NCBI GenBank assembly: GCA_016872725.1 | Contig: VGZC01000039.1 | Span: 1-52,928, forward strand | DNA from: Planctomycetota bacterium | GTDB lineage: Bacteria; Planctomycetota; Planctomycetia; Pirellulales; Pirellulaceae | Direction of reading: 5' to 3' | Length of the DNA stretch: 52,928 bases | Shown: positions 9,012 through 15,806 of the stretch, in pieces | Numbering within the stretch: the first letter of the stretch is position 1 | How the letters are laid out: each line of letters begins with the position of its first letter | Notes under the pieces: model-generated | Databases searched by the model: none | What the model was told of the DNA's origin: nothing | The model's input: the letters and a program-made list of their open reading frames with translations, nothing else | Made by a program: the position numbers and the translations under genes

Positions 9012-9860
9012 ATGAAATTCGGAATGAACCTTCTGCTCTGGACGGGTGAGCTGCATGACGAACTCCTTCCCGTTCTCGAATCGTTGAAGAAGATGGGATA
9101 CGACGGAATCGAACTTCCCATCTTCAACTTGGACCTCGATTACGCGGCGTGGGGGCGCAGGCTCGATGACCTGGGCTTGGAACGCACGGCGGTGACGGTG
9201 CGCGGCGAGGCCGACAATCCGATCAGTTGCGATCCGAAAGTCCGCGCGGCCGGGGTCGCGGCGACCCGCCGCGCGCTCGATTGCTGCCGCGCCGCCGGCG
9301 CGACGACCCTGGTCGGCCCCTACCATTCCGCGCTCGGCCTCTTCTCCGGCAAGGGACCGACGCGGGACGAATGGAGTTGGGGCGTCGACAGCATGCGCGA
9401 GGTCGCCGACCACGCGGGGCACGTCGGCGTGACGCTGGGTGTCGAATGCCTGAACCGGTTCGAATGCTACCTGCTCAACACGCACGCCGATTCCGCACGC
9501 TTCGCTCGGGAAGTCAACCATCCCAGGTGCCGCGTCATGTACGACACGTTCCACTCGAACATCGAGGAAAAGAGCGTTCCCGACGCGATCCGCGCCTGCT
9601 CCGACGTGCTCACCCATGTGCATATCTCCGAAAACGACCGGAGCACGCCGGGCAAGGGCGACGTGCGCTGGGATCAGACGTTCGATACGTTGAAGGAAAT
9701 CGCCTACGACGGCTGGCTCATGATCGAGGCCTTCGGACTGGCGCTCCCCGAGCTCGCCGCCGCGACCAAGATCTGGCGGCGCATGTTCGAGAGCGAGGAA
9801 CAGCTCGCCCGCGACGGCCTCGCTTTCATGAAAGGCGAAGTCGCTCGACGACGCCATTGA
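9012..9860 (+). CDS. D-tagatose 3-epimerase-like TIM-barrel epimerase
   Basis: A 282-residue protein resembling the D-tagatose/D-psicose 3-epimerase family. The four metal ligands are in place: Glu145 (GVECLNRFE), Asp178 (MYDTFHSNIEE), His204 (THVHISENDR) and Glu239 (MIEAFG). NRFE, the DTFHxNIEE block and a PGKGD segment after the His are typical of this family rather than of general TIM barrels. It would epimerise a ketohexose or related sugar at C3 using Mn or Co. GGAGA at 9000-9004 precedes the ATG. It closes the sugar cluster that begins at 3951. Confidence 0.83.
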   Translation: MKFGMNLLLWTGELHDELLPVLESLKKMGYDGIELPIFNLDLDYAAWGRRLDDLGLERTAVTVRGEADNPISCDPKVRAAGVAATRRALDCCRAAGATTLVGPYHSALGLFSGKGPTRDEWSWGVDSMREVADHAGHVGVTLGVECLNRFECYLLNTHADSARFAREVNHPRCRVMYDTFHSNIEEKSVPDAIRACSDVLTHVHISENDRSTPGKGDVRWDQTFDTLKEIAYDGWLMIEAFGLALPELAAATKIWRRMFESEEQLARDGLAFMKGEVARRRH

Positions 9861-9911
9861 TCGGCCCGCCGTTCCCGCGCGTCGCGGCTTGGCGATTCCC
9901 AGGAGTCCGCC

Positions 9912-10781
9912 ATGGGACGGTCCCCACGAGATGCCTCGCGGCAACCCCCGCCCACCGGCGCGGACGGACTCGACTTGCAGCGGTTCGATGCCCCGCCCGA
10001 TGACCACGGCCTCTCGCTCGACGATCTGGGCCGGGCGTACGCGGCATGGGTCGGAGCCGGGCAGGATCCGTACGAACGGCCGGCGATCGTCGAAGGTCCG
10101 GGACCGCGACCGGAGGACGATGACGCTCGGCGCGGGACGGAGGGTCCGCCGGAATCGCGGGGCGACGCTTCGGACGAGGAAGCGGAACGCGACGCGATCG
10201 ACTTGCCGAGGGACGCCGATTCGCTCGCCGCCGACGCCTCGTGCGATCTGACCCCGCGCAGCATCCTCGAAGCCATGCTCTTCGTCGGTCACCCGAAGAA
10301 CGAACCGCTCGAATGCCGCGACGTCGCCGCGCTGATGCGGGGCGTTCGGCCTTCCGAAATCCCCGGACTCGTCGAGGAACTCAACGCGCAGTTCGCCGAC
10401 GAGAAATGCCCCTACCAGATCGTCTCGATCGGCTCGGGTTACCGACTCGAACTCCGACCCGAATTCGCGCGACTGCGCGACCGAGTGCTCGGCCGTACCC
10501 ACGCCGCGCGCCTCTCGCAAACCGCCATCGATGTGCTGGCGATCGTCGCCTACAACCAACCGATGACACGCGAACAGGTCGACGAGGTTCGGGGCCGTCC
10601 GAGCGGAGGCGTTCTGAATCAGCTCGTGCGGAGGGAACTGTTGCGGATCGATCGGGTGGTCGAGGACGGCCGGCGTCGCAATCGATTTGTCACGACCGAC
10701 CGGTTCTTGGCCCTGTACGGCCTGTCGCGCATCGACGAACTGCCTCAAGGTCAGGATCTCGATCGGCCGAGCGACTGGTGA
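9912..10781 (+). CDS. scpB: segregation and condensation protein B (ScpB)
   Basis: Non-SMC subunit of the Smc-ScpAB chromosome condensation complex. The conserved winged-helix part starts near residue 112 (LTPRSILEAMLFVGHPKNEPL) and includes GSGYRLELRPEFA, the signature LSQTAIDVLAIVAYNQPMTREQVDEVRG, and RPSGGVLNQLVRRELL. It is 289 residues because of an acidic, probably disordered N-terminal extension of about 110 residues not found in short ScpB proteins. AGGAG at 9901-9905 supports ATG 9912. No scpA or smc is in the window. Confidence 0.9.
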   Translation: MGRSPRDASRQPPPTGADGLDLQRFDAPPDDHGLSLDDLGRAYAAWVGAGQDPYERPAIVEGPGPRPEDDDARRGTEGPPESRGDASDEEAERDAIDLPRDADSLAADASCDLTPRSILEAMLFVGHPKNEPLECRDVAALMRGVRPSEIPGLVEELNAQFADEKCPYQIVSIGSGYRLELRPEFARLRDRVLGRTHAARLSQTAIDVLAIVAYNQPMTREQVDEVRGRPSGGVLNQLVRRELLRIDRVVEDGRRRNRFVTTDRFLALYGLSRIDELPQGQDLDRPSDW

Positions 10782-10923
10782 TTTCGACGTAACCCGATTT
10801 CCTCAAGCATGTTATGACGACAACGACGGGGACGCGGCGGACCCGTCCACCGCCATGCGCTCCACGCGGAATGGGCCACCCGCGAGTGATTCCGCGCGAT
10901 CCATCCTTATTGGGGATCTGACG

Positions 10924-10952
10924 ATGACGGCCTGTCGCCCGACGACTAGAAT
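10924..10952 (+). promoter_or_regulatory. sigma-70 promoter candidate upstream of rpe
   Basis: ATGACG at 10924-10929 and TAGAAT at 10947-10952 are 17 bases apart, in the 246-base gap between scpB and rpe. The -10 is good and the -35 matches four of six positions. It would start an rpe mRNA with a leader of about 70 nt. The rest of the gap holds nothing recognisable. Confidence 0.4.
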
Positions 10953-11027
10953 GGACTTTCAACGGCGGGCCGGGAACGGCCGCCGGGTGTCCACGACCGA
11001 CCGGTCGACGACTCGTGGAGTCGCTCG

Positions 11028-11846
11028 ATGGGCGGTCGGTCCCGTGAAAGCGCCATGTCCGGTCGCGACCAACTCATCCGGTTCAGGAAGGCGGCACCGG
11101 CCGTTTTGCCGTCGCTCTTGCTTTGCGATTTCGGGAATCTCGAGCGGGAGCTCGGGAGGCTCGAGGACGCGGGCGTCGCGGGATTGCATCTGGACGTGAT
11201 GGACGGGGTGTTCGTCCCGAATTTCACGTACGGGATGACGATCGTCGAGGCCGTTCGAAGGCGGACGAAGCTGCCTTTGGATGTGCACCTGATGATCGTC
11301 GAGCCGATGCGGCACGTCCGCGCGATGGTCGACGCGGGTGCGGACTTGATCACCGTCCATGTCGAGGCGGTGGAACGGCCTCGCGCGGCGCTCGAGGGCA
11401 TCGCCGCGCTGGGCGTCGGCGCCGGCATCGCGTTGAATCCGGCGACTCCACTCGATACGCTCGACGCCTGCCGGGATCTGTGCGACCTGGTCTTGATCAT
11501 GGGCGTTCAGGCGGGGTTCGGGGGCCAGTCGTTCCAGCCGGTCGCCCTGGAAAAACTGCGCGCGGCGCGGAATCGAGTCGGGGATCGGGTATTGCTGGAA
11601 GTCGATGGCGGGGTGAATACGGAGACGATAGGGGACTGCGCCCTCGCGGGCGCCGACCTTCTGGTGGCCGGTTCGGCCATCTTTCGAACGGACGACTACA
11701 CGGCGGCCGTGTCCGGTCTCCGCGCGCTGGCGGCAGCCGCCTCGCCGGGATCGGGACCCGAACGGAATCGCTCGAAGGCCGCGGACCGGCCCGGCGCGTG
11801 CCGGCCGGACGATCGGGTATTGGGAGAACACGAAACGATATGTTAA
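11028..11846 (+). CDS. rpe: ribulose-phosphate 3-epimerase
   Basis: Interconverts ribulose 5-phosphate and xylulose 5-phosphate in the pentose phosphate pathway. Family signatures are clear: APAVLPSLLLCDFGNL at the start of the barrel, LHLDVMDGVFVPNFTYG with the metal-binding His and Asp, LDVHLMIVEP, MGVQAGFGGQSFQP (usually MTVxPGFGGQxF), LEVDGGVN with the second Asp, and DLLVAGSAIF. The first 16 residues and about 35 after residue 237 exceed the family core; the tail overlaps the next gene. ATG 11028 has GTGGAG at 11015-11020; ATG 11055 is an alternative start closer to the family norm. It shares 7 bases with the next gene, indicating translational coupling. Confidence 0.93.
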   Translation: MGGRSRESAMSGRDQLIRFRKAAPAVLPSLLLCDFGNLERELGRLEDAGVAGLHLDVMDGVFVPNFTYGMTIVEAVRRRTKLPLDVHLMIVEPMRHVRAMVDAGADLITVHVEAVERPRAALEGIAALGVGAGIALNPATPLDTLDACRDLCDLVLIMGVQAGFGGQSFQPVALEKLRAARNRVGDRVLLEVDGGVNTETIGDCALAGADLLVAGSAIFRTDDYTAAVSGLRALAAAASPGSGPERNRSKAADRPGACRPDDRVLGEHETIC

Positions 11847-12412
11847 GAGTCCTATTGGTCCGACCCGGGGCGACCGAGTTTGACATGCAGCGGCGTATCC
11901 AGGGTAATCTGGATCTGCCGTTGAGCGAGGAAGGCTGGAACCAGGCGGAGCGAGCCGCCCGCGAACTGGCGGAGGAACCGATCGACCACGTTTACGCGGC
12001 ACCGTGCAGTTCCAGCCAGGAAACGGCCGGCCTGCTCGCGAGGGACCGGCGCATCCGCATCACGGCCCTCGAAACGCTCCGCAACCTGGACTACGGCCTT
12101 TGGCACGGCAAGTTGATCGACGACGTCAAACGCCAGCAGCCGCGCGTCTTCCGCCTCTGGCAGGAGTCGCCGCAGGCCGTATGTCCGCCCGAGGGCGAGA
12201 CCTGGACGCACGCGCGGGAGCGTGTCTCGCGAGCCCTCCAGCGCGTCCGGCGCCGCCATCGGGACGGAGTGGTCGCGCTCGTCGTTTCCGAACCGATCGC
12301 GACGGTGATCCGTTCTCTGTTGGGGCGGGACCCGTCAAGCGACTTCTTGAAGGCGGACGAGCAATGCGGCCGGTGGGAGTGGATTGACCTGCGGACGGCC
12401 GAAGCCGTATGA
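11840..12412 (+). CDS. histidine phosphatase-fold protein lacking the catalytic residues
   Basis: A 190-residue protein that follows the phosphoglycerate mutase/histidine phosphatase layout: [19 protein letters not shown] is typical of the family. Yet the N-terminal catalytic motif RHGET reads RPGAT (Pro9 in place of the phospho-accepting His), the acidic LRExDFG motif reads LRNLDYG, the SxLxRaxxTA motif reads [10 protein letters not shown] (no Arg), and the C-terminal SHG motif reads SEPIA. All four positions needed for chemistry are changed while the scaffold is intact, so this is probably a pseudoenzyme that binds a ligand or partner. The ATG lies inside the 3' end of rpe, and accD follows after 10 bases. 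Confidence 0.82.
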   Translation: MLRVLLVRPGATEFDMQRRIQGNLDLPLSEEGWNQAERAARELAEEPIDHVYAAPCSSSQETAGLLARDRRIRITALETLRNLDYGLWHGKLIDDVKRQQPRVFRLWQESPQAVCPPEGETWTHARERVSRALQRVRRRHRDGVVALVVSEPIATVIRSLLGRDPSSDFLKADEQCGRWEWIDLRTAEAV

Positions 12413-12422
12413 GGATCGGAGG

Positions 12423-13262
12423 ATGGACAAACGTACCGGAGAAGGACCGCCGACCCGGCGCCAGAAACGAGGCGTTCCCGAGGGCCTTTGGTTTCGGTGC
12501 CCCGACTGCGAGGAGGCGGTCTTCCGGAAAGAGGCCGAACGGCGCTTCAACGTCTGCCCGCATTGCGATTGCCATTTCTATCTGTCGGCCCGCGATCGCG
12601 TCCGCCAACTGCTCGACGACGGCACGTTCGAGGAATGGGACGCGAATCTGAGCCCGTCCGATCCGCTGGAATTCGAGGACAAGAAGCGGTACGCGGAGCG
12701 ATTGAAATCGGAGCAGAAACGGACGGGCCTGCGCGACGCGGCGCTGACCGGCGACGGCATGATCCGAGCTCGGCGCGTCGCGTTCGGCGTCACCGACTCG
12801 GCCTTCATCATGGGCAGCATGGGGTCGGTGGTGGGTGAGCGGTTGACGCGGTTGGCCGAGCGGGCGACCGCCGAACACCTGCCGCTCATCATCGTCAGCG
12901 GCTCGGGAGGCGGCGCGCGGATGCACGAGGGAATCCTCTCGCTCATGCAGATGGCCAAGGTCTCGGCCGCCCTCGCGCGGTTCGATCGGGCGGGCGGTCT
13001 GTTCATTTCCGTTCTCACCAATCCGACGATGGGCGGCGTCGCCGCCAGTTTCGCGGCGCTCGGCGACGTCGTGTTCGCCGAACCCCGCGCGTTGATCGGG
13101 TTCGCCGGCCCCCGGACGATCAAGGCGACGATCCGGATCGAATTGCCCAAAGGCTTCCAAACGAGTGAATTCCTGCTCGAACATGGTTACATTGACCGGA
13201 TCGTGCCTCGCGACAAGCTCAAGAGCGAAATCGCGCGGATCATCGACTACTGCGGGAAATAG
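12423..13262 (+). CDS. accD: acetyl-CoA carboxylase carboxyltransferase subunit beta
   Basis: Beta subunit of the carboxyltransferase that makes malonyl-CoA for fatty acid synthesis. The 279-residue product starts with a zinc ribbon ([11 protein letters not shown], then [11 protein letters not shown]) and continues with the crotonase-like carboxyltransferase domain: [51 protein letters not shown] and the ending [20 protein letters not shown] at 12411-12415 lies seven bases before the ATG, and a GGAGG directly abuts it. No accA is nearby. Close spacing to the pseudo-phosphatase suggests co-transcription. Confidence 0.95.
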   Translation: MDKRTGEGPPTRRQKRGVPEGLWFRCPDCEEAVFRKEAERRFNVCPHCDCHFYLSARDRVRQLLDDGTFEEWDANLSPSDPLEFEDKKRYAERLKSEQKRTGLRDAALTGDGMIRARRVAFGVTDSAFIMGSMGSVVGERLTRLAERATAEHLPLIIVSGSGGGARMHEGILSLMQMAKVSAALARFDRAGGLFISVLTNPTMGGVAASFAALGDVVFAEPRALIGFAGPRTIKATIRIELPKGFQTSEFLLEHGYIDRIVPRDKLKSEIARIIDYCGK

Positions 13263-13346
13263 CGGAAACCCCGCCCCATTCGCGCACCGTCCGGCACGCC
13301 CGTTCCGGCCCGCGACCAACGAGATTCCGTACGGCAAGCCATACGC

Positions 13347-14225
13347 ATGGGTCTTCTCGACAAGTTCCGGACGATGTTCAAGTCGGAGCGGCTCGACGTC
13401 GCGGCGCGCTTCGAAATCCTCCGATCGGCCGTGTCCGGCACGATGTCCCAGTTCTACATGGTTCGAGACAAGCAAACCGGGCGCGTCGCCGGCCTGAAAC
13501 TGGCCGATCCCGAAAAGGTCGACTTCTTCGAGTCCCGGTTCAAAGGGCTGAAAAAACCGTCCGAGGGCGAGATCGCCATGCGGTTCAAGCACCCGCGGAT
13601 CGTCGAGACGTACGAATACGGCACGACGACCGAGGGCCAGAGCTACCTGCTGATGGAGTTCCTGGAAGGGGCGGGCATGCAGACGCTCGTCTACAACCGC
13701 GACCCGATCCTCCAAGGAAAACGGGTCATCCTGATCCGGCAGATGGCCGAGGCGATCGACGCGGTGCATAAGACGGGGTTCATCCACCGCGACGTGTGCC
13801 CGCGCAATTTCATTTGCACGACGAGGGAGGCTACGGCGCTCAAGCTGATCGACTTCGGGTTGACGTTGCCGGCGCGGAAGGAGTTCATGCAGCCGGGGAA
13901 CCGGACGGGCACGCCGCTCTACATGGCGCCCGAGATCGTCCGGCGTCGGTGGACCGATCAGCGCGTCGACACGTTTTCGTTCGGCGTCACAGCGTACCAG
14001 GTCTGCGCGTTCGAACTCCCCTGGCCGATCGGCGAAACCAGCGGACTCGCCGCGCTCGCCCACGACACGCACGCGCCGCGCGACATCCACGAATACTACC
14101 CGAAGCTCAACGCGACCGTCGCGCGGGCCATCATGAAGTGCATCGAGCCCGACCCCAAGAACCGCTTCGCCTCGATCGACCAGTTCCTCCAGGCGATCCG
14201 CAAGGTCGACCGCGACGAGGACTGA
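13347..14225 (+). CDS. serine/threonine protein kinase (atypical catalytic loop)
   Basis: A 292-residue, single-domain cytoplasmic kinase with no transmembrane segment or sensor domain. Seen: the ATP-anchoring Lys in VAGLK (51), a Glu on helix C (about 75), the catalytic loop HRDVCPRN (147-154), IDFGLT (DFG at 169-171) and LYMAPEI (APE). The loop differs from the usual HRDLKPEN: Cys151 stands where the conserved Lys is expected, while Asp149 and Asn154 are kept. The glycine-rich loop is also degenerate (SAVSGTMSQFYMV). Activity is plausible but may be weak or altered. It is the last plus-strand gene before the convergent plsC. Confidence 0.85.
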   Translation: MGLLDKFRTMFKSERLDVAARFEILRSAVSGTMSQFYMVRDKQTGRVAGLKLADPEKVDFFESRFKGLKKPSEGEIAMRFKHPRIVETYEYGTTTEGQSYLLMEFLEGAGMQTLVYNRDPILQGKRVILIRQMAEAIDAVHKTGFIHRDVCPRNFICTTREATALKLIDFGLTLPARKEFMQPGNRTGTPLYMAPEIVRRRWTDQRVDTFSFGVTAYQVCAFELPWPIGETSGLAALAHDTHAPRDIHEYYPKLNATVARAIMKCIEPDPKNRFASIDQFLQAIRKVDRDED

Positions 14226-14388
14226 TGTCGAAATCAAGTGCGTGTACCGTGCCGTCCCGATCGGCCCGCGACAGATAGCGCGCAAGCCCATGCACCTGCG
14301 AGCCTCCGCCGACGATGAAGACCCGGTGAAGACGGGATGAAAACGGGCCGTCCGATCGGAGACGTGCGCGCTACGCGGGCCTCGATCT

Positions 14389-15045
14389 TCAGCCCGATCG
14401 CGAAATGGCCGCCCGCGCCCGCGCGTGGCAAGCGCGCATCCGCGATTCGAGCTCGGCGAGCAGGTTCTCGGCGGATGGCTCCACGGCGTCCTCGGCGCGG
14501 ATCGGGGCGCCGAAGTCGATCGCGATGCGCGCGGGCCGAGGGAACCGGGCGCCTATCGGCCATGCCCGATGCGCTCCGTCAATGCCCACGGGCAGCAGCG
14601 CCGCGCCGGCCCGTTTCGCGACCGCGCACAGACCCGGTTTGAGCGTCCGCAACTCACCGTCCCGCGATCGCGTCCCCTCCGGAAAGATGAGGACCATCTC
14701 GCGTGCCTTGAGACGGCGGATCGTCTCCTTGAGTCCCTCGACGCCGAGTCCGTCGCGATCGAGGGGAATCGTGTCGAGGAAGTGGATGAGCGCGCCGAGC
14801 GCGCGATGGTCGAACAGTGTGCGACGAGCCAGGTAGTTCAGCCGCCGGTTGCAGCAAAGGCCGACGAGGACCGGGTCGATGAGGCTTTGGTGGTTGGCGC
14901 AGACGAGCACACCGCCGTCCTTGGGAATGTGGTGACGACCAAACACGTCGATCCGGAACAGGATGGCGGAAAGCAGGCGGGCAAAGGGGCGGAGCGACTC
15001 GTAGCCGATCCGTTGGACGAGCGTGATTCGCCGAACCCGACTCAT
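14389..15045 (-). CDS. plsC: 1-acyl-sn-glycerol-3-phosphate acyltransferase (PlsC family)
   Basis: A 218-residue acyltransferase that probably converts lysophosphatidic to phosphatidic acid at the inner membrane. Motif I is NHQSLIDP (His52 and Asp57, the HxxxxD pair) and motif III is FPEGTRSRDG (121-130). The hydrophobic N-terminal stretch around SLRPFARLLSAILFRIDVF fits membrane association. Its ATG overlaps the cmk stop in an ATGA junction, so the two are translationally coupled; cmk-plsC is a widespread bacterial gene order. Confidence 0.92.
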   Translation of the reverse strand: MSRVRRITLVQRIGYESLRPFARLLSAILFRIDVFGRHHIPKDGGVLVCANHQSLIDPVLVGLCCNRRLNYLARRTLFDHRALGALIHFLDTIPLDRDGLGVEGLKETIRRLKAREMVLIFPEGTRSRDGELRTLKPGLCAVAKRAGAALLPVGIDGAHRAWPIGARFPRPARIAIDFGAPIRAEDAVEPSAENLLAELESRMRACHARARAAISRSG

Positions 15046-15803
15046 GGAATCTCATCCTCCAACCCGCCGCCGATCGACTCGCCGCCCGGGCCGCGCAACG
15101 GGCCTCGGCGCTCCCCACCGGACGCGGACGGTTGGGCCGGTCCTCGTCGGATCCGCTCGGCCGCGTTTCGCACGAGCCGTTCGAGGTGTTCGATCACCTC
15201 GTCGCGCGTCAGCCCGTCGGTGACGACCACGATCGCGTCCTCGGCCTGAACCAACGGCCCGACGGGCCGCTCGGCATCGCGCCGGTCGCGCTCGCGCTGG
15301 TCCTCGAGCACCGTCTCGTAATCGATGTCGACATCGCGCAGCCTCAGCTCGTCGTGACGGCGCTTCGCGCGTTCCTCGGCCGAGGCCGTCAGGAAGATCT
15401 TGCATTCGGCGTCCGGGAACGCGACGGTGCCCTGATCCCGGCCTTCGGTGACCAGATCGCCAAGCTCGGACCGGGCGCGCTGCAGGCGGACGAGTTGTTC
15501 GCGGATCGCCGGATTGTCGGCGACGAAGTGGATGTTCGACGCGACCAACGGCTCGCGCAGTCCGTCCGTGACGTCTTCGCCGTCGACCAGAACGCGATCG
15601 TCGGCGACTTGGATATCGAGTGCGGCGGACCGCCGTGCCAGCTCGGCGGCGTCCTCCATGGGCCATCGTCGCGCGAGCGCGGTGCGCGCCACCGCGCGAT
15701 ACATGGCTCCCGTGTCGAGGAAACGGAATCCGAGCCGCTCGGCGAGGCCGAGCGCCACGGTCGACTTGCCGGCTCCGGCCGGGCCATCGATGGTCACGAT
15801 CAT
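15042..15803 (-). CDS. cmk: cytidylate kinase
   Basis: Phosphorylates CMP and dCMP. The 253-residue protein starts with the P-loop IDGPAGAGKST, followed by LGFRFLDTGAMYRAV with the DTGAMYR substrate motif, LVTEGRDQGTVAFPDA (usually GRDIGT, here GRDQGT), and the lid segment AKRRHDELRLRDVDIDYETV. About 30 residues after the normal end form a Gly/Pro/Arg-rich tail. Three bases separate it from the stop of the large gene upstream, and it overlaps plsC by four bases. Confidence 0.95.
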   Translation of the reverse strand: MIVTIDGPAGAGKSTVALGLAERLGFRFLDTGAMYRAVARTALARRWPMEDAAELARRSAALDIQVADDRVLVDGEDVTDGLREPLVASNIHFVADNPAIREQLVRLQRARSELGDLVTEGRDQGTVAFPDAECKIFLTASAEERAKRRHDELRLRDVDIDYETVLEDQRERDRRDAERPVGPLVQAEDAIVVVTDGLTRDEVIEHLERLVRNAAERIRRGPAQPSASGGERRGPLRGPGGESIGGGLEDEIP

Positions 15804-15806
15804 CGG

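Noticed and set aside
7536-10748. A 1070-residue open frame on the minus strand
   Set aside because: It lies antisense to the Gfo/Idh, epimerase and scpB genes, whose domains are clear; its composition (Arg, Asp, Val, His) is the usual shadow at high GC.
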